A stretch of 64,000 nt of DNA from Scytonema hofmannii PCC 7110 (GTDB taxonomy: Bacteria; Cyanobacteriota; Cyanobacteriia; Cyanobacteriales; Nostocaceae). The notes under the pieces are model-generated. The model saw only the letters and a list, made by a program, of their open reading frames with translations, made no database searches and was not told the DNA's origin. The stretch is from positions 5,673,007 to 5,737,006 of the forward strand of contig NZ_KQ976354.1 of assembly GCF_000346485.2 (NCBI RefSeq). Reading direction: 5' to 3'. Both the position numbers and the translations under genes were made by a program. Shown here piece by piece: positions 53,111 to 61,306 of the stretch; within the stretch, counting starts at the first letter, position 1; every line of letters begins with the position of its first letter.

Positions 53111-55399
53111 ATGGTGAAGTTAGTAGTTCTGAAAATAGATGGTGATTTAGAATACCAAGGGTTTCGGGTGACACTTGAGATTGGCTCGGAATTTGCTCGC
53201 CCAGAAATAGAAATCTCTGGTAAATTGCCAGCAGATCCCGACTTAGCAACCTGCTTAAACCAGTGGCAAAAAAAGTACCGCAGGTTGGGAATGCCAAGTC
53301 GCATTAAGCCCCAAGAAATTATTTATGATGGCTCCATCAATACGCGAATTTCAGAATGCAGTCAAAGAGGCAGAATTTTGAGCGATCGCCTGCAAAAGTG
53401 GCTTGACTCTGAGGAATTCCGCCCTATAAACAACACATTACGCGAAGAATTAAAACGAGATGAAACAATTCGAGTGCTAATTCGCACTGATAATAACGAC
53501 TTACACTATATTCCCTGGCATTTGTGGGATTTTTTTAATAAGTATTCATTTGCAGAATTTGCCATAACTGCGACAGCGTCTGAAACCCCTCCGAAACCAC
53601 CGCGTAAACCTAAAGTAAGAATTTTGGCGATTCTAGGTAATAGTCGTGGGATTGATGTTCAACTAGATCGTCAGTTGCTAGAAAATTTACCAAATTCCGA
53701 GACAGTTTTTTTGGTAGAACCGCAGCGCAAAGAGCTAAACAATTATCTGTGGCAACAGTGGGATATTTTCTTTTTTGCTGGGCATAGTGAAACTGCTAAT
53801 GATATTGGTCATATTTATATTAATAAGACTGATAGTCTATCAATTGAAGAGTTAAAGTATGGTTTAAAAAGAGCAATTGAGCAAGGTTTACAGCTAGCAA
53901 TTTTTAACTCTTGCGATGGTTTGGGATTAGCACGACAGTTAGCTTCTTTAAACATCCCGCAAATGATTGTCATGCGACAACCAGTCCCGGATGAAGTAGC
54001 ACAGGAATTTTTAAAGAGTTTTCTTAAAGCTTTTTCGGGTGGTCATTCTTTGTATCAAGCTTTACGAGAAGCAAGAGAAAAGCTGCAAGGCTTAGAGGAT
54101 AAATATCCCAATGCGACTTGGTTACCAGTTCTTTTTCAAAATCCCAGAGTTGTCCCCCTGACTTGGCGAGAATTAAGCACTCCAAAAATTGAGTCTAAAC
54201 GTCATTTTATGAGTGTACTTATGGTGAGTGTGTTTGTCACAGCAAGTATAATGGGAGTCCGCTATTTGGGAATGCTACAACCTTGGGAACTGCGGGCATA
54301 CGACCATTTAATGCAGCTGCGACCAGCAACTGAAAGCTCAGATTCACGTTTGTTAATAGTAACTGTTGATGAAGCAGATATTCATTATCAGAACCAGCAA
54401 GGAATGAAAGGGCGAGGGTCGCTCTCAGATAAGGCATTAACTCAACTGTTGCAAAAACTTGAGCGGTATCAACCAACAACAATCGGTATAGATATTTATC
54501 GTGATTTCTCTGTAGACCCCAACTACCCAGATTTAATGACTCGCCTAAAGCGGGATAATCGTATTTTTGCGGTGTGCAAAGTTCCTGCTGATTTTGATGG
54601 CGCACCTGATGGTATTCATCCCCCTTACGAAGTTCCAATAGAACGCCAGACTTTTAGCGATCTTGTAGCAGATGAGGATGAAGTCGCCCGTCGCCAGTTA
54701 CTGTACCTCACTCCTCCTGCAAAGTCTCCCTGTACAGCAGAATATGCTTTTAGCCTTCAGCTTGCACGTCACTATTTGCGTGACAAAGGCATCAAGGCAA
54801 ATATCACCCCAGAAGGGTATTTACAAATTGGCAAAGTTTTACTTAAACCAATAAAGGAACACACTAGCGGTTACCAACAAATCAATGCAAGGGGTTATCA
54901 AGTCCTGCTCAATTATCGTTCTTTAGGCAACCAGGAAAAAATTGCTGATTCCATCTCTCTTAAAGATGTACTGAATGACCATGACCACATCAACCCTGAG
55001 TTACTGAAGAACCGTATTGTCTTGATTGGAGTTACAGCCCCAAGCACTGCTGATTATTGGAGAACTCCTTTAAACAACAAAAAAGTACCGGGGGTATTTG
55101 TACAAGCGCAAATGATCGGTCATATCCTCAGTGCTGTTGAAAACCAACGCCCTTTGTTGTGGTGGTGGTCTTGGTGGGTGGAAACACTTTGGATGTGGGG
55201 ATGGTCGTTGGTAGGAGGAATCATAGCGTGGCGTTGTTCCAAGTCACTGTACCTTGGGTTAGCAGTAGCTGGGGCGCTATTAACACTATTTGGAATTTGT
55301 TTTGGCATCTTTACACAGGCTGGCTGGATACCACTGGTTCCGCCTGCCTTGGCGTTAATATTAACCGCTATGGCTGTGGTATTGAGAATCAAAAAATAA
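53111..55399 (+). CDS. CHAT protease-like and CHASE2 fusion membrane protein
   Basis: The protein has 762 residues. Residues 1-360 form a CHAT (caspase-like) domain with the catalytic-type pair His in FFFAGHSETAN near 225 and Cys in LAIFNSCDGLGLARQL near 268. A membrane helix lies near 370-385 (VLMVSVFVTASIMGVRYLGM). The CHASE2 sensor domain, 390-680, has ELRAYDHLMQLRP, LIVTVDEADIHYQ and TIGIDIYRDFSVDPNYPDL. Three helices close the protein. The usual kinase or cyclase output is absent, so the CHAT domain at the N-terminus is the only visible output. Confidence 0.9.
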   Translation: MVKLVVLKIDGDLEYQGFRVTLEIGSEFARPEIEISGKLPADPDLATCLNQWQKKYRRLGMPSRIKPQEIIYDGSINTRISECSQRGRILSDRLQKWLDSEEFRPINNTLREELKRDETIRVLIRTDNNDLHYIPWHLWDFFNKYSFAEFAITATASETPPKPPRKPKVRILAILGNSRGIDVQLDRQLLENLPNSETVFLVEPQRKELNNYLWQQWDIFFFAGHSETANDIGHIYINKTDSLSIEELKYGLKRAIEQGLQLAIFNSCDGLGLARQLASLNIPQMIVMRQPVPDEVAQEFLKSFLKAFSGGHSLYQALREAREKLQGLEDKYPNATWLPVLFQNPRVVPLTWRELSTPKIESKRHFMSVLMVSVFVTASIMGVRYLGMLQPWELRAYDHLMQLRPATESSDSRLLIVTVDEADIHYQNQQGMKGRGSLSDKALTQLLQKLERYQPTTIGIDIYRDFSVDPNYPDLMTRLKRDNRIFAVCKVPADFDGAPDGIHPPYEVPIERQTFSDLVADEDEVARRQLLYLTPPAKSPCTAEYAFSLQLARHYLRDKGIKANITPEGYLQIGKVLLKPIKEHTSGYQQINARGYQVLLNYRSLGNQEKIADSISLKDVLNDHDHINPELLKNRIVLIGVTAPSTADYWRTPLNNKKVPGVFVQAQMIGHILSAVENQRPLLWWWSWWVETLWMWGWSLVGGIIAWRCSKSLYLGLAVAGALLTLFGICFGIFTQAGWIPLVPPALALILTAMAVVLRIKK

Positions 55400-55465
55400 A
55401 ATTCCGGAATATAGGGATTGCCTGCTGATGTTATAAATACAACATCAGCATTTGGACACTTAATT

Positions 55466-56245
55466 ATGAAACTTGCTGGCGTTATCCCTGTGATACTCCT
55501 TTGTCTTGGGAGTTACCCCCCACAACTACAAGCACAAGTTGCCCAGCCGACTCAGACTCCTACTGGGAATACACAAAAACGCCTTGAGAAATTGAAATTT
55601 CCACGTAGCGGCGCACCCACTGGGCGTCGTCAAGGAGGGGCAAGGCGTAATGGCTGCCCAAACCTGAATCAGTCTGTGACTGCCTTGGTTCCAGGTGAGA
55701 GAACTGTGAATAATGAATCAATATCTTTCGTCGCATTGACAGTCTCTGAGTATCCAACCTTTTGGGTTTATGTACCTGAGTTACCTGCAAATTTACGTTC
55801 TGGAGAGTTTATATTTCAGGATGAAAAGGGTAAAAATATCTACAAGACAGCTTTGAAGCTGCCCGATCGCTCTGGTATCATTGGTATCACCTTACCGCAA
55901 AATCCGCAGTATGCTCTCAAGCAAGATAATAAGTATCAATGGTACTTCAAAGTATATTGTGGCGATCCGGAAAATACATCTGATTATTATTATGTAAAAG
56001 CATGGGTACAGAAAGTCGCTCTCAGCCCAAACCTTGAAAATCAGTTAAAGCAATCAAAACCAGAATACACTGCCTATGCTGTTAATCAAATTTGGCAGGA
56101 TGCCCTAACCAATTTAGCCCAGTTGCGTCGCACCAATTCAGGTTCGTTAGTACTGGCACAAGATTGGAATAATTTGTTAAAAGCTGTTGGTTTGGAAGAA
56201 TTTGCAACGGCAGCGATCGTGCAACGTTATACTTTGGAAAGATAA
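55466..56245 (+). CDS. DUF928 secreted protein
   Basis: The protein has about 259 residues from ATG 55466, chosen because the signal peptide starts there (MKLAGVIPVILLCLGSYPP). Family features are GAPTGRRQGGARRNGCPNLN, TALVPGERTV, SEYPTFWVYVPELPANLRSG, FIFQDEKGKNIYKT and WYFKVYCGDP. It has two cysteines likely to form a disulphide. DUF928 genes follow CHASE2 genes in many cyanobacteria. The protein is probably periplasmic and may be part of a sensing or surface complex. Confidence 0.9.
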   Translation: MKLAGVIPVILLCLGSYPPQLQAQVAQPTQTPTGNTQKRLEKLKFPRSGAPTGRRQGGARRNGCPNLNQSVTALVPGERTVNNESISFVALTVSEYPTFWVYVPELPANLRSGEFIFQDEKGKNIYKTALKLPDRSGIIGITLPQNPQYALKQDNKYQWYFKVYCGDPENTSDYYYVKAWVQKVALSPNLENQLKQSKPEYTAYAVNQIWQDALTNLAQLRRTNSGSLVLAQDWNNLLKAVGLEEFATAAIVQRYTLER

Positions 56246-56298
56246 TCGTAATTTCGCTGAAGCAGTGGATAAACAGGTGTCAAGTTTTGTAGTTTAAC

Positions 56299-56430
56299 CT
56301 AGTGGTCCGCCACATTGAATTTGAGGGGTGATGAACAAACCGCAAAGACGCAAAGAGCGCGAAGGAAGAGAAAAAGAAGATGAGTCTGAACATCGTTTTA
56401 CCCATCAGAATTAATGTGGTGAACTACTAG
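56299..56430. repeat. 132-base inverted-end repeat (CTAGTGGT family)
   Basis: The ends CTAGTGGTCCGCCACATTGA and, inverted at the right, CTAGTAGTTCACCACATTAA enclose a CTTTGCGTCTTTGCGG-type arm. It is MITE-like and fills most of the gap from 56246 to 56493. Confidence 0.7.
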
Positions 56431-56493
56431 ATCACCTCTGAATATTAGTCGAGATAAACAGTTAAATCACTAAATTATTAGGAAGTAACGAAG

Positions 56494-56973
56494 ATGACAA
56501 TAATTCACGGCACCTCTGGAAACGACAAAAACGATAAGAAATTAATAGGGACTGAATTAGCTGACAAAATATATGGCTATGAAGGCAATGACGAGTTAAT
56601 AGGAGGCTCAGGTAACGATTACTTAGTTGGAGGACTTGGTGATGACATTCTCACTGGTGGTGCGGGTAAAGATACCTTTGTCCTTTATTACTCAGGTGGC
56701 GGTATTGATACCCTGACAGACTACACAGTTGGCAAGGATTTGATTAGTATTACTTCTGCTCCTAATAGACCGTCAATCGATCTACTAACGCTTGGAACAA
56801 CAAAAAACTTTGCACCACCTGATAGTTATTTGAACTACAACGCAACCACTGGTGCTCTATCTTATCTTACGCAACCTAATCATTGGCAACAGATCGCCCA
56901 GCTACCTACTGGACTTGATTGGAATAAGGTTATAGATGATATCAACGCTAGTTCAACGCCAAAGGTGAAGTAG
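56494..56973 (+). CDS. short RTX (haemolysin-type calcium-binding) repeat protein
   Basis: The protein has 159 residues. Calcium-binding nonapeptides lie at about residues 22-62 (YGYEGNDELIGGSGNDYLVG, GLGDDILTGGAGKDTFVL), followed by the usual DTLTDYTVGKDLISI segment. The C-terminal 80 residues have no catalytic motif. The last codons (STPKVK and stop) are read out of frame from the tail of a lost haemagglutinin-like gene, so the natural end has been replaced. Secretion would be by a type I system, but no transporter is adjacent. Confidence 0.85.
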   Translation: MTIIHGTSGNDKNDKKLIGTELADKIYGYEGNDELIGGSGNDYLVGGLGDDILTGGAGKDTFVLYYSGGGIDTLTDYTVGKDLISITSAPNRPSIDLLTLGTTKNFAPPDSYLNYNATTGALSYLTQPNHWQQIAQLPTGLDWNKVIDDINASSTPKVK

Positions 56974-57044
56974 TTTTCACAGCCGATGCACCCACCACCA
57001 CGCCTCGCAGTTCCTGGCGAAAATCAGTTGAATGCCGTACTTAG
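56952..57044 (+). pseudogene. 3' end of a lost haemagglutinin-like gene
   Basis: In frame with TAG at 57044 the sequence reads FNAKGEVVFTADAPTTTPRS, SWRKSVECRT. This closely matches the end of the gene at 57210-60446 (FNAKGEVVFTANAPTSPRSS, WQKPVECRT). Only the last 30 codons remain. The junction with the RTX gene is at about 56950. The rest of the gap to 57209 holds the promoter region of the next gene, with GAGGAGGTG before its ATG. Confidence 0.85.
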
Positions 57045-57209
57045 ATTTTCATTTAATGAAGTTTTATAAAGAAATAGCGGATTTTGTATAAAACTCATAC
57101 TCCTAAAGCTGAGAAGAAGACAGATGTGCCTTTGAGTACCACTAGATGTGGTTTACTTTATACTGGTGCAGCATAATCGTTCAGCAACTAAAACGCTTGA
57201 GGAGGTGCA

Positions 57210-60200
57210 ATGTCCGGGATAAGTACTCGTTGGGGTTGGTTATTAGGGATTGCGATCGCTGGTGGGTACGCTTTCTGGACAAATTGTGCTTGTGCTCAAG
57301 TTACTCCCGATAGAACTCTACCCAATAACACCAATGTCACACAAGCGGGAAGCACCAGCATTATCACTGGAGGAACACGAGCTAGTGGCAACTTGTTCCA
57401 CAGTTTTGGGGAGTTTTCCGTTCCTAGGAGTGGCACTGCTTTCTTTAATAATGCTGTGGATATTCAAAACATTATCAGTCGGGTAACGGGTGGGTCAGTA
57501 TCTAATATTGATGGGTTAATTAGTGCTAATGGTGCGGCTAATTTATTTCTGATTAATCCCAATGGGATTATTTTTGGACGTAATGCAAGATTGGACTTAG
57601 GAGGGTCGTTTTTGGCGACTACAGCCAATGCGATCGGGTTTGGCGATCAAGGTTTTTTCAGTGCTTCCGCTCCAAATACTCCTGAACTGCTCACAGTAAA
57701 TCCTTCTGCGTTTTTCTTTAATCAAATTGCTGCTGCGCCGATTCAAAATAACTCAGTTGCGTTAGCAGGAAGAGATTTATCAGGATTTCAGGCATTTGGT
57801 CTACGTGTTCCAGATGGGCGGAGTTTACTGCTATTAGGTGGCAACATTAACATGAATGGTGGTCAACTAAATGCTTACGGTGGTCGAGTCGAGTTGGGAG
57901 GATTGGCAACTCCTGGGACTGTCGGGCTTGGGGTAGATGGTAATAATTTGAGCTTGAGCTTTCCTGATAATGCAACGAGAGCAGATGTGTTTCTTACCAA
58001 TGGCGCTAATGTACGTGTAGATGCTGCTGGTGGCGGTAGTATTGCAGTCAACGCCCGCAATTTAGATATTTTAGGAGGAAGTACCCTGATTGCTGGCATC
58101 GGGCAACGTTTGGGATCAGTTGATAGTCGGGCGGGAGATATTACCCTCAATGCAACAGGGGAAATAAAAGTTGTAGGTGTAGGGAACGGAGTCCTCAATA
58201 TTGTGCAATCACAAGCAGTAGGCAATGGGGGAAATTTGACAATTGACACCCAACAGCTGCTCGTGCGAGATGGGGCGCAGGTAAGTGCTGGCACTTTTAG
58301 TGTGGGCAAGGCGGGGAATTTGACTGTTAATGCCTCTGACTCTGTACTATTAATTGGTCGCTCCGCCAATGGTCTACTTCCCAGCGGTTTGTTTACTCAA
58401 GCTACCCCAAATGCGGCAGGGGCGGCGGGAGATTTGTTAATTAACACTCCTACGTTGCTCATTCAGGATGGAGCACAAGTAGTTACTAGCACGTTTGGTG
58501 CGGGTAAGGCGGGGAATTTGACTGTCAATGCCTCTGACTCTGTGCAATTGGTTGGTACCTCCGCCGATGGTCAGTTTCGCACTAGCTTGTCTGCTAATTC
58601 AGCAGCAGGAGATGCGGGAGACCTAATGATTAACACTCCTACGTTGCTCGTTCAGAATGGGGCGCAGGTCAGTGCTAGCACCTTTGGTGCGGGCAAGGGA
58701 GGAAATTTGACTGTCAATGCCTCTGACTCTATACAAGTGATTGGTACCTCCACCGATGGTCGGATTAACAGCGGCTTGTTTACTCAAGCTGACTCAGATG
58801 CAACCGGAAATGCGGGAAACCTAATGATTAACACTCCTAAGTTGCTCATTCAGGATGGGGCGCAGGTCAGTGCTAGCACGTTTGGTGCGGGCAAGGGAGG
58901 AAATTTGTCTGTCAATGCCTCTGACTCTATACAAGTGATTGGAGAATCTACCGATGGTCGGTTTGCCAGCAGCTTATCTGCTCAAGCTAACCCAAACGCA
59001 ATCGGAGATGCAGGAAACCTAATGATTAACACTCGTCAGCTGCTGGTGCGGGATGGGGCACAGGTTAGTGCTGGCACTTTTGGTGCAGGCAAAGGGGGGA
59101 GCTTAACTGTCAATGCCACTGACTCTGTGCAAGTGATTGGTCGCTCCGCCGATAATCAGTTTCCTAGCAGCTTATCTGCTCCAGCTAACCCAACCTCAAC
59201 AGGGAATGCGGGAGATTTGACGATTAAAACTAATACTTTGCTAGTGAAAGATGGGTCACTGGTCAGTGCTAGTACATTTGGTGCGGGCAAGGGGGGAAAT
59301 TTAACTGTTGATGCTAAAGATGTGCAATTGATTGGTACAAGTGCCGATGGTCGGTTTTCCAGTGCCTTGAGTGCTTCTACAGAGTCAACAGGGAATGCAG
59401 GTAATTTGACAATTAAAACTAATACCTTGCTGGTCAAAGATACGGCACAAGTGATTTCTGGTACAAGTGGTTCGGGCAATGGCGGAAATTTAAGCGTTGA
59501 TGCTCAAGATGTGCAACTGATTGGGACAAACGCTGATGGTGAAGTTGTCACTGGCTTGTCTACTTCCGCACAGTCAAACTCAACAGGGGATGCAGGAGAT
59601 TTAACGATTAAAACCAATACCTTGCTAGTGCAAGATGGAGCGGGAGTAGGCGTGCGAAGTTTCGGAACAGGAACCGCAGGCAAAATGACAGTAAATGCTC
59701 GCTCTATCCGTTTAAACAACAATGCCTTACTCACCGCTAATACACGAAGTGCTAAAGTTAACCCAAATAGGGAACAGGCGACAATCAACATTAACTCACG
59801 AGATTTGATAATGCGCCGTGGCAGCAACATCAGAACCAACGCAACAGGAGAAAATGTCATCGGCGGCAACATCAATATTGTCACTGATTTCCTCATTGCT
59901 GTTGAAAATAGTGACATCAGTGCCAATTCTGCTAACTTCCGTGGAGGGAATGTGAAAATTAATGCTCAAGGTATTTTTGGTACACAGTTCCGAGATATGG
60001 CATCTGATAGAACAAATGACATTACCGCCACTGGAGCAAGTCCTGAGTTCAGTGGCACTGTGGAACTGAATACACCCGATATTGATCCCAACAGTGGCTT
60101 GGTTGAGTTGCCAACAATACCAGTTAATACCGAAGTTGCTCAAGGTTGCTACAGTCCGAATTATGCCCAAAGCAGTTTCATCATCACTGGACGTGGTGGT

Positions 60201-60446
60201 TTACCACCCAACCCTAAAGACGTTCTGACGTCTGATGCTGTAGAGCTAGATTGGGTGACTCTCAACCCAAACATTGACAACTTTAAGAGTCCATCTGTTT
60301 CCACAAATCCAACAAATCCCACACCAGAACCTATCGTTGAAGCGACTGGGTGGGTGTTCAACGCCAAAGGTGAAGTAGTCTTTACAGCCAATGCACCCAC
60401 CTCGCCTCGTAGTTCTTGGCAAAAACCAGTTGAGTGCCGTACCTAA
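57210..60446 (+). CDS. filamentous haemagglutinin-like secreted exoprotein (TpsA type), complete
   Basis: The protein has 1078 residues. The signal peptide ends near ACAQ (residue 30). The two-partner secretion domain follows (NLFHSFGEFSVPRSGTAFFN, IISRVTGGSVSNIDGL, NLFLINPNGIIFGRN). A beta-helix of about eight long repeats comes next, with units such as NLTVNASDSVQLIGTSADGR and LLVQDGAQVSASTFGAGKGG. The C-terminal domain has VELPTIPVNTEVAQGCYSPN, SSFIITGRGGLPPNPKDVLT and two cysteines, a typical cyanobacterial cap. It is exported to the cell surface through a TpsB not present here. A strong GAGGAGG lies upstream of the ATG. Confidence 0.94.
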   Translation: MSGISTRWGWLLGIAIAGGYAFWTNCACAQVTPDRTLPNNTNVTQAGSTSIITGGTRASGNLFHSFGEFSVPRSGTAFFNNAVDIQNIISRVTGGSVSNIDGLISANGAANLFLINPNGIIFGRNARLDLGGSFLATTANAIGFGDQGFFSASAPNTPELLTVNPSAFFFNQIAAAPIQNNSVALAGRDLSGFQAFGLRVPDGRSLLLLGGNINMNGGQLNAYGGRVELGGLATPGTVGLGVDGNNLSLSFPDNATRADVFLTNGANVRVDAAGGGSIAVNARNLDILGGSTLIAGIGQRLGSVDSRAGDITLNATGEIKVVGVGNGVLNIVQSQAVGNGGNLTIDTQQLLVRDGAQVSAGTFSVGKAGNLTVNASDSVLLIGRSANGLLPSGLFTQATPNAAGAAGDLLINTPTLLIQDGAQVVTSTFGAGKAGNLTVNASDSVQLVGTSADGQFRTSLSANSAAGDAGDLMINTPTLLVQNGAQVSASTFGAGKGGNLTVNASDSIQVIGTSTDGRINSGLFTQADSDATGNAGNLMINTPKLLIQDGAQVSASTFGAGKGGNLSVNASDSIQVIGESTDGRFASSLSAQANPNAIGDAGNLMINTRQLLVRDGAQVSAGTFGAGKGGSLTVNATDSVQVIGRSADNQFPSSLSAPANPTSTGNAGDLTIKTNTLLVKDGSLVSASTFGAGKGGNLTVDAKDVQLIGTSADGRFSSALSASTESTGNAGNLTIKTNTLLVKDTAQVISGTSGSGNGGNLSVDAQDVQLIGTNADGEVVTGLSTSAQSNSTGDAGDLTIKTNTLLVQDGAGVGVRSFGTGTAGKMTVNARSIRLNNNALLTANTRSAKVNPNREQATININSRDLIMRRGSNIRTNATGENVIGGNINIVTDFLIAVENSDISANSANFRGGNVKINAQGIFGTQFRDMASDRTNDITATGASPEFSGTVELNTPDIDPNSGLVELPTIPVNTEVAQGCYSPNYAQSSFIITGRGGLPPNPKDVLTSDAVELDWVTLNPNIDNFKSPSVSTNPTNPTPEPIVEATGWVFNAKGEVVFTANAPTSPRSSWQKPVECRT

Positions 60447-60469
60447 ATTTTAGCTCAACATCATTCCTC

Positions 60470-60695
60470 GTTCAAGATGGAGCCGCTAAAATCCAATACA
60501 TTCATTACCGAATGGTTCTCAAGCACCAACGCCTCGATCGCATTCCTTATCTTGCAGTGCCCAACACCATTTATCAGCAACACTTCAGCAACCCATTTTT
60601 TCAAGATAGTCTAAAAGAAAATCAGATAAAGAAAGCTAATTGTGAATGCCATAACACATGAGGTCGATCAATGGATACCAAATCCAGAAAGCTAA
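60470..60695 (+). pseudogene. C-terminal remnant of xisH
   Basis: The frame beginning near 60470 reads AKIQYIHYRMVLKHQRLDRI, PYLAVPNTIYQQHF, FFQDSLKENQIK. After a shift near 60630 it reads LIVNAITHEVDQWIPNPES and stop. This is the last 70 residues of XisH, whose first half, with the nuclease-like core, is missing. The xisI ATG lies inside its last codons, the normal xisH-xisI overlap. Confidence 0.75.
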
Positions 60696-61054
60696 CCAAT
60701 CCCACTGCGGTAGATTCTCAAAATCTAGTTGAGCCAAGTTCACAAGAAACATACCGTCAGATCATTACAGATATATTTTCCATTCATGCCAACACACCAG
60801 ATGTTAACCCACACGTTCAAACCATAACTGTATTTGATTTCCTACATGACCACTATCAACTATTGCGAATGGGGTGGACAGACTCTCACAAGCGCATTTT
60901 CAACCCAATTCTTCATCTCGATATTATTGAAGGTAAAGTCTGGATTCAAGAAAATCGAACAGATATCGATATCGGTGAAGAACTTTCCTCAAGAGGCATT
61001 CCGAAATCCGACATTGTTTTAGGACTGCACCCGCCTGAGGGTGCGACCCTATAA
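60671..61054 (+). CDS. xisI: XisI family protein
   Basis: The protein has 127 residues, about 15 more than usual at the N-terminus. The family pattern is YRQIITDIFSIHA, VFDFLHDHYQLLRMGWTDS, LHLDIIEGKVWIQENRTDID, IPKSDIVLGLHPPEG. XisH and XisI were described as accessory factors for excision of the fdxN element in heterocyst formation, but are found in many copies elsewhere. Here its partner XisH is broken, and the C-terminus is a little short of the usual YTEFAVA ending. Confidence 0.88.
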   Translation: MDTKSRKLTNPTAVDSQNLVEPSSQETYRQIITDIFSIHANTPDVNPHVQTITVFDFLHDHYQLLRMGWTDSHKRIFNPILHLDIIEGKVWIQENRTDIDIGEELSSRGIPKSDIVLGLHPPEGATL

Positions 61055-61167
61055 CTCAGAGTATTCAATCACTTAATGCACATTGAAATTTCTAACGACA
61101 TCGTAGATGTTACGCGCTCCTTGGTCTTCTATAAGTTGCCCTTGGAGCTACTTGAATTTAAGATTTA

Positions 61168-61252
61168 CCCTCACCCTAGCCCTCTCCCAAAGGGAGAGGG
61201 GACAAGAATTCTAGCTCCCGAATCCCTTTGGGAGAAGGGTTGGGGATGAGGG
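61168..61252. repeat. inverted CCCTCACCCTAGCC repeat
   Basis: CCCTCACCCTAGCCCTCTCC at the left is mirrored by GGAGAAGGGTTGGGGATGAG with GG at the right, and an inner CCCAAAGGGAGAGGGG stem is present. It is a widespread dispersed repeat type and lies in the 252-base convergent gap, where it could also act as a bidirectional terminator. Confidence 0.65.
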
Positions 61253-61306
61253 AATTCATACTGTTATTCAGCAAGCCCTACTTACAGTTCAACTACGAAT
61301 TATTTG

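Noticed and set aside
60434-60661. A separate 75-codon gene upstream of xisI
   Set aside because: It overlaps the exoprotein stop, and its recognisable part is the C-terminal piece of xisH with a frameshift.
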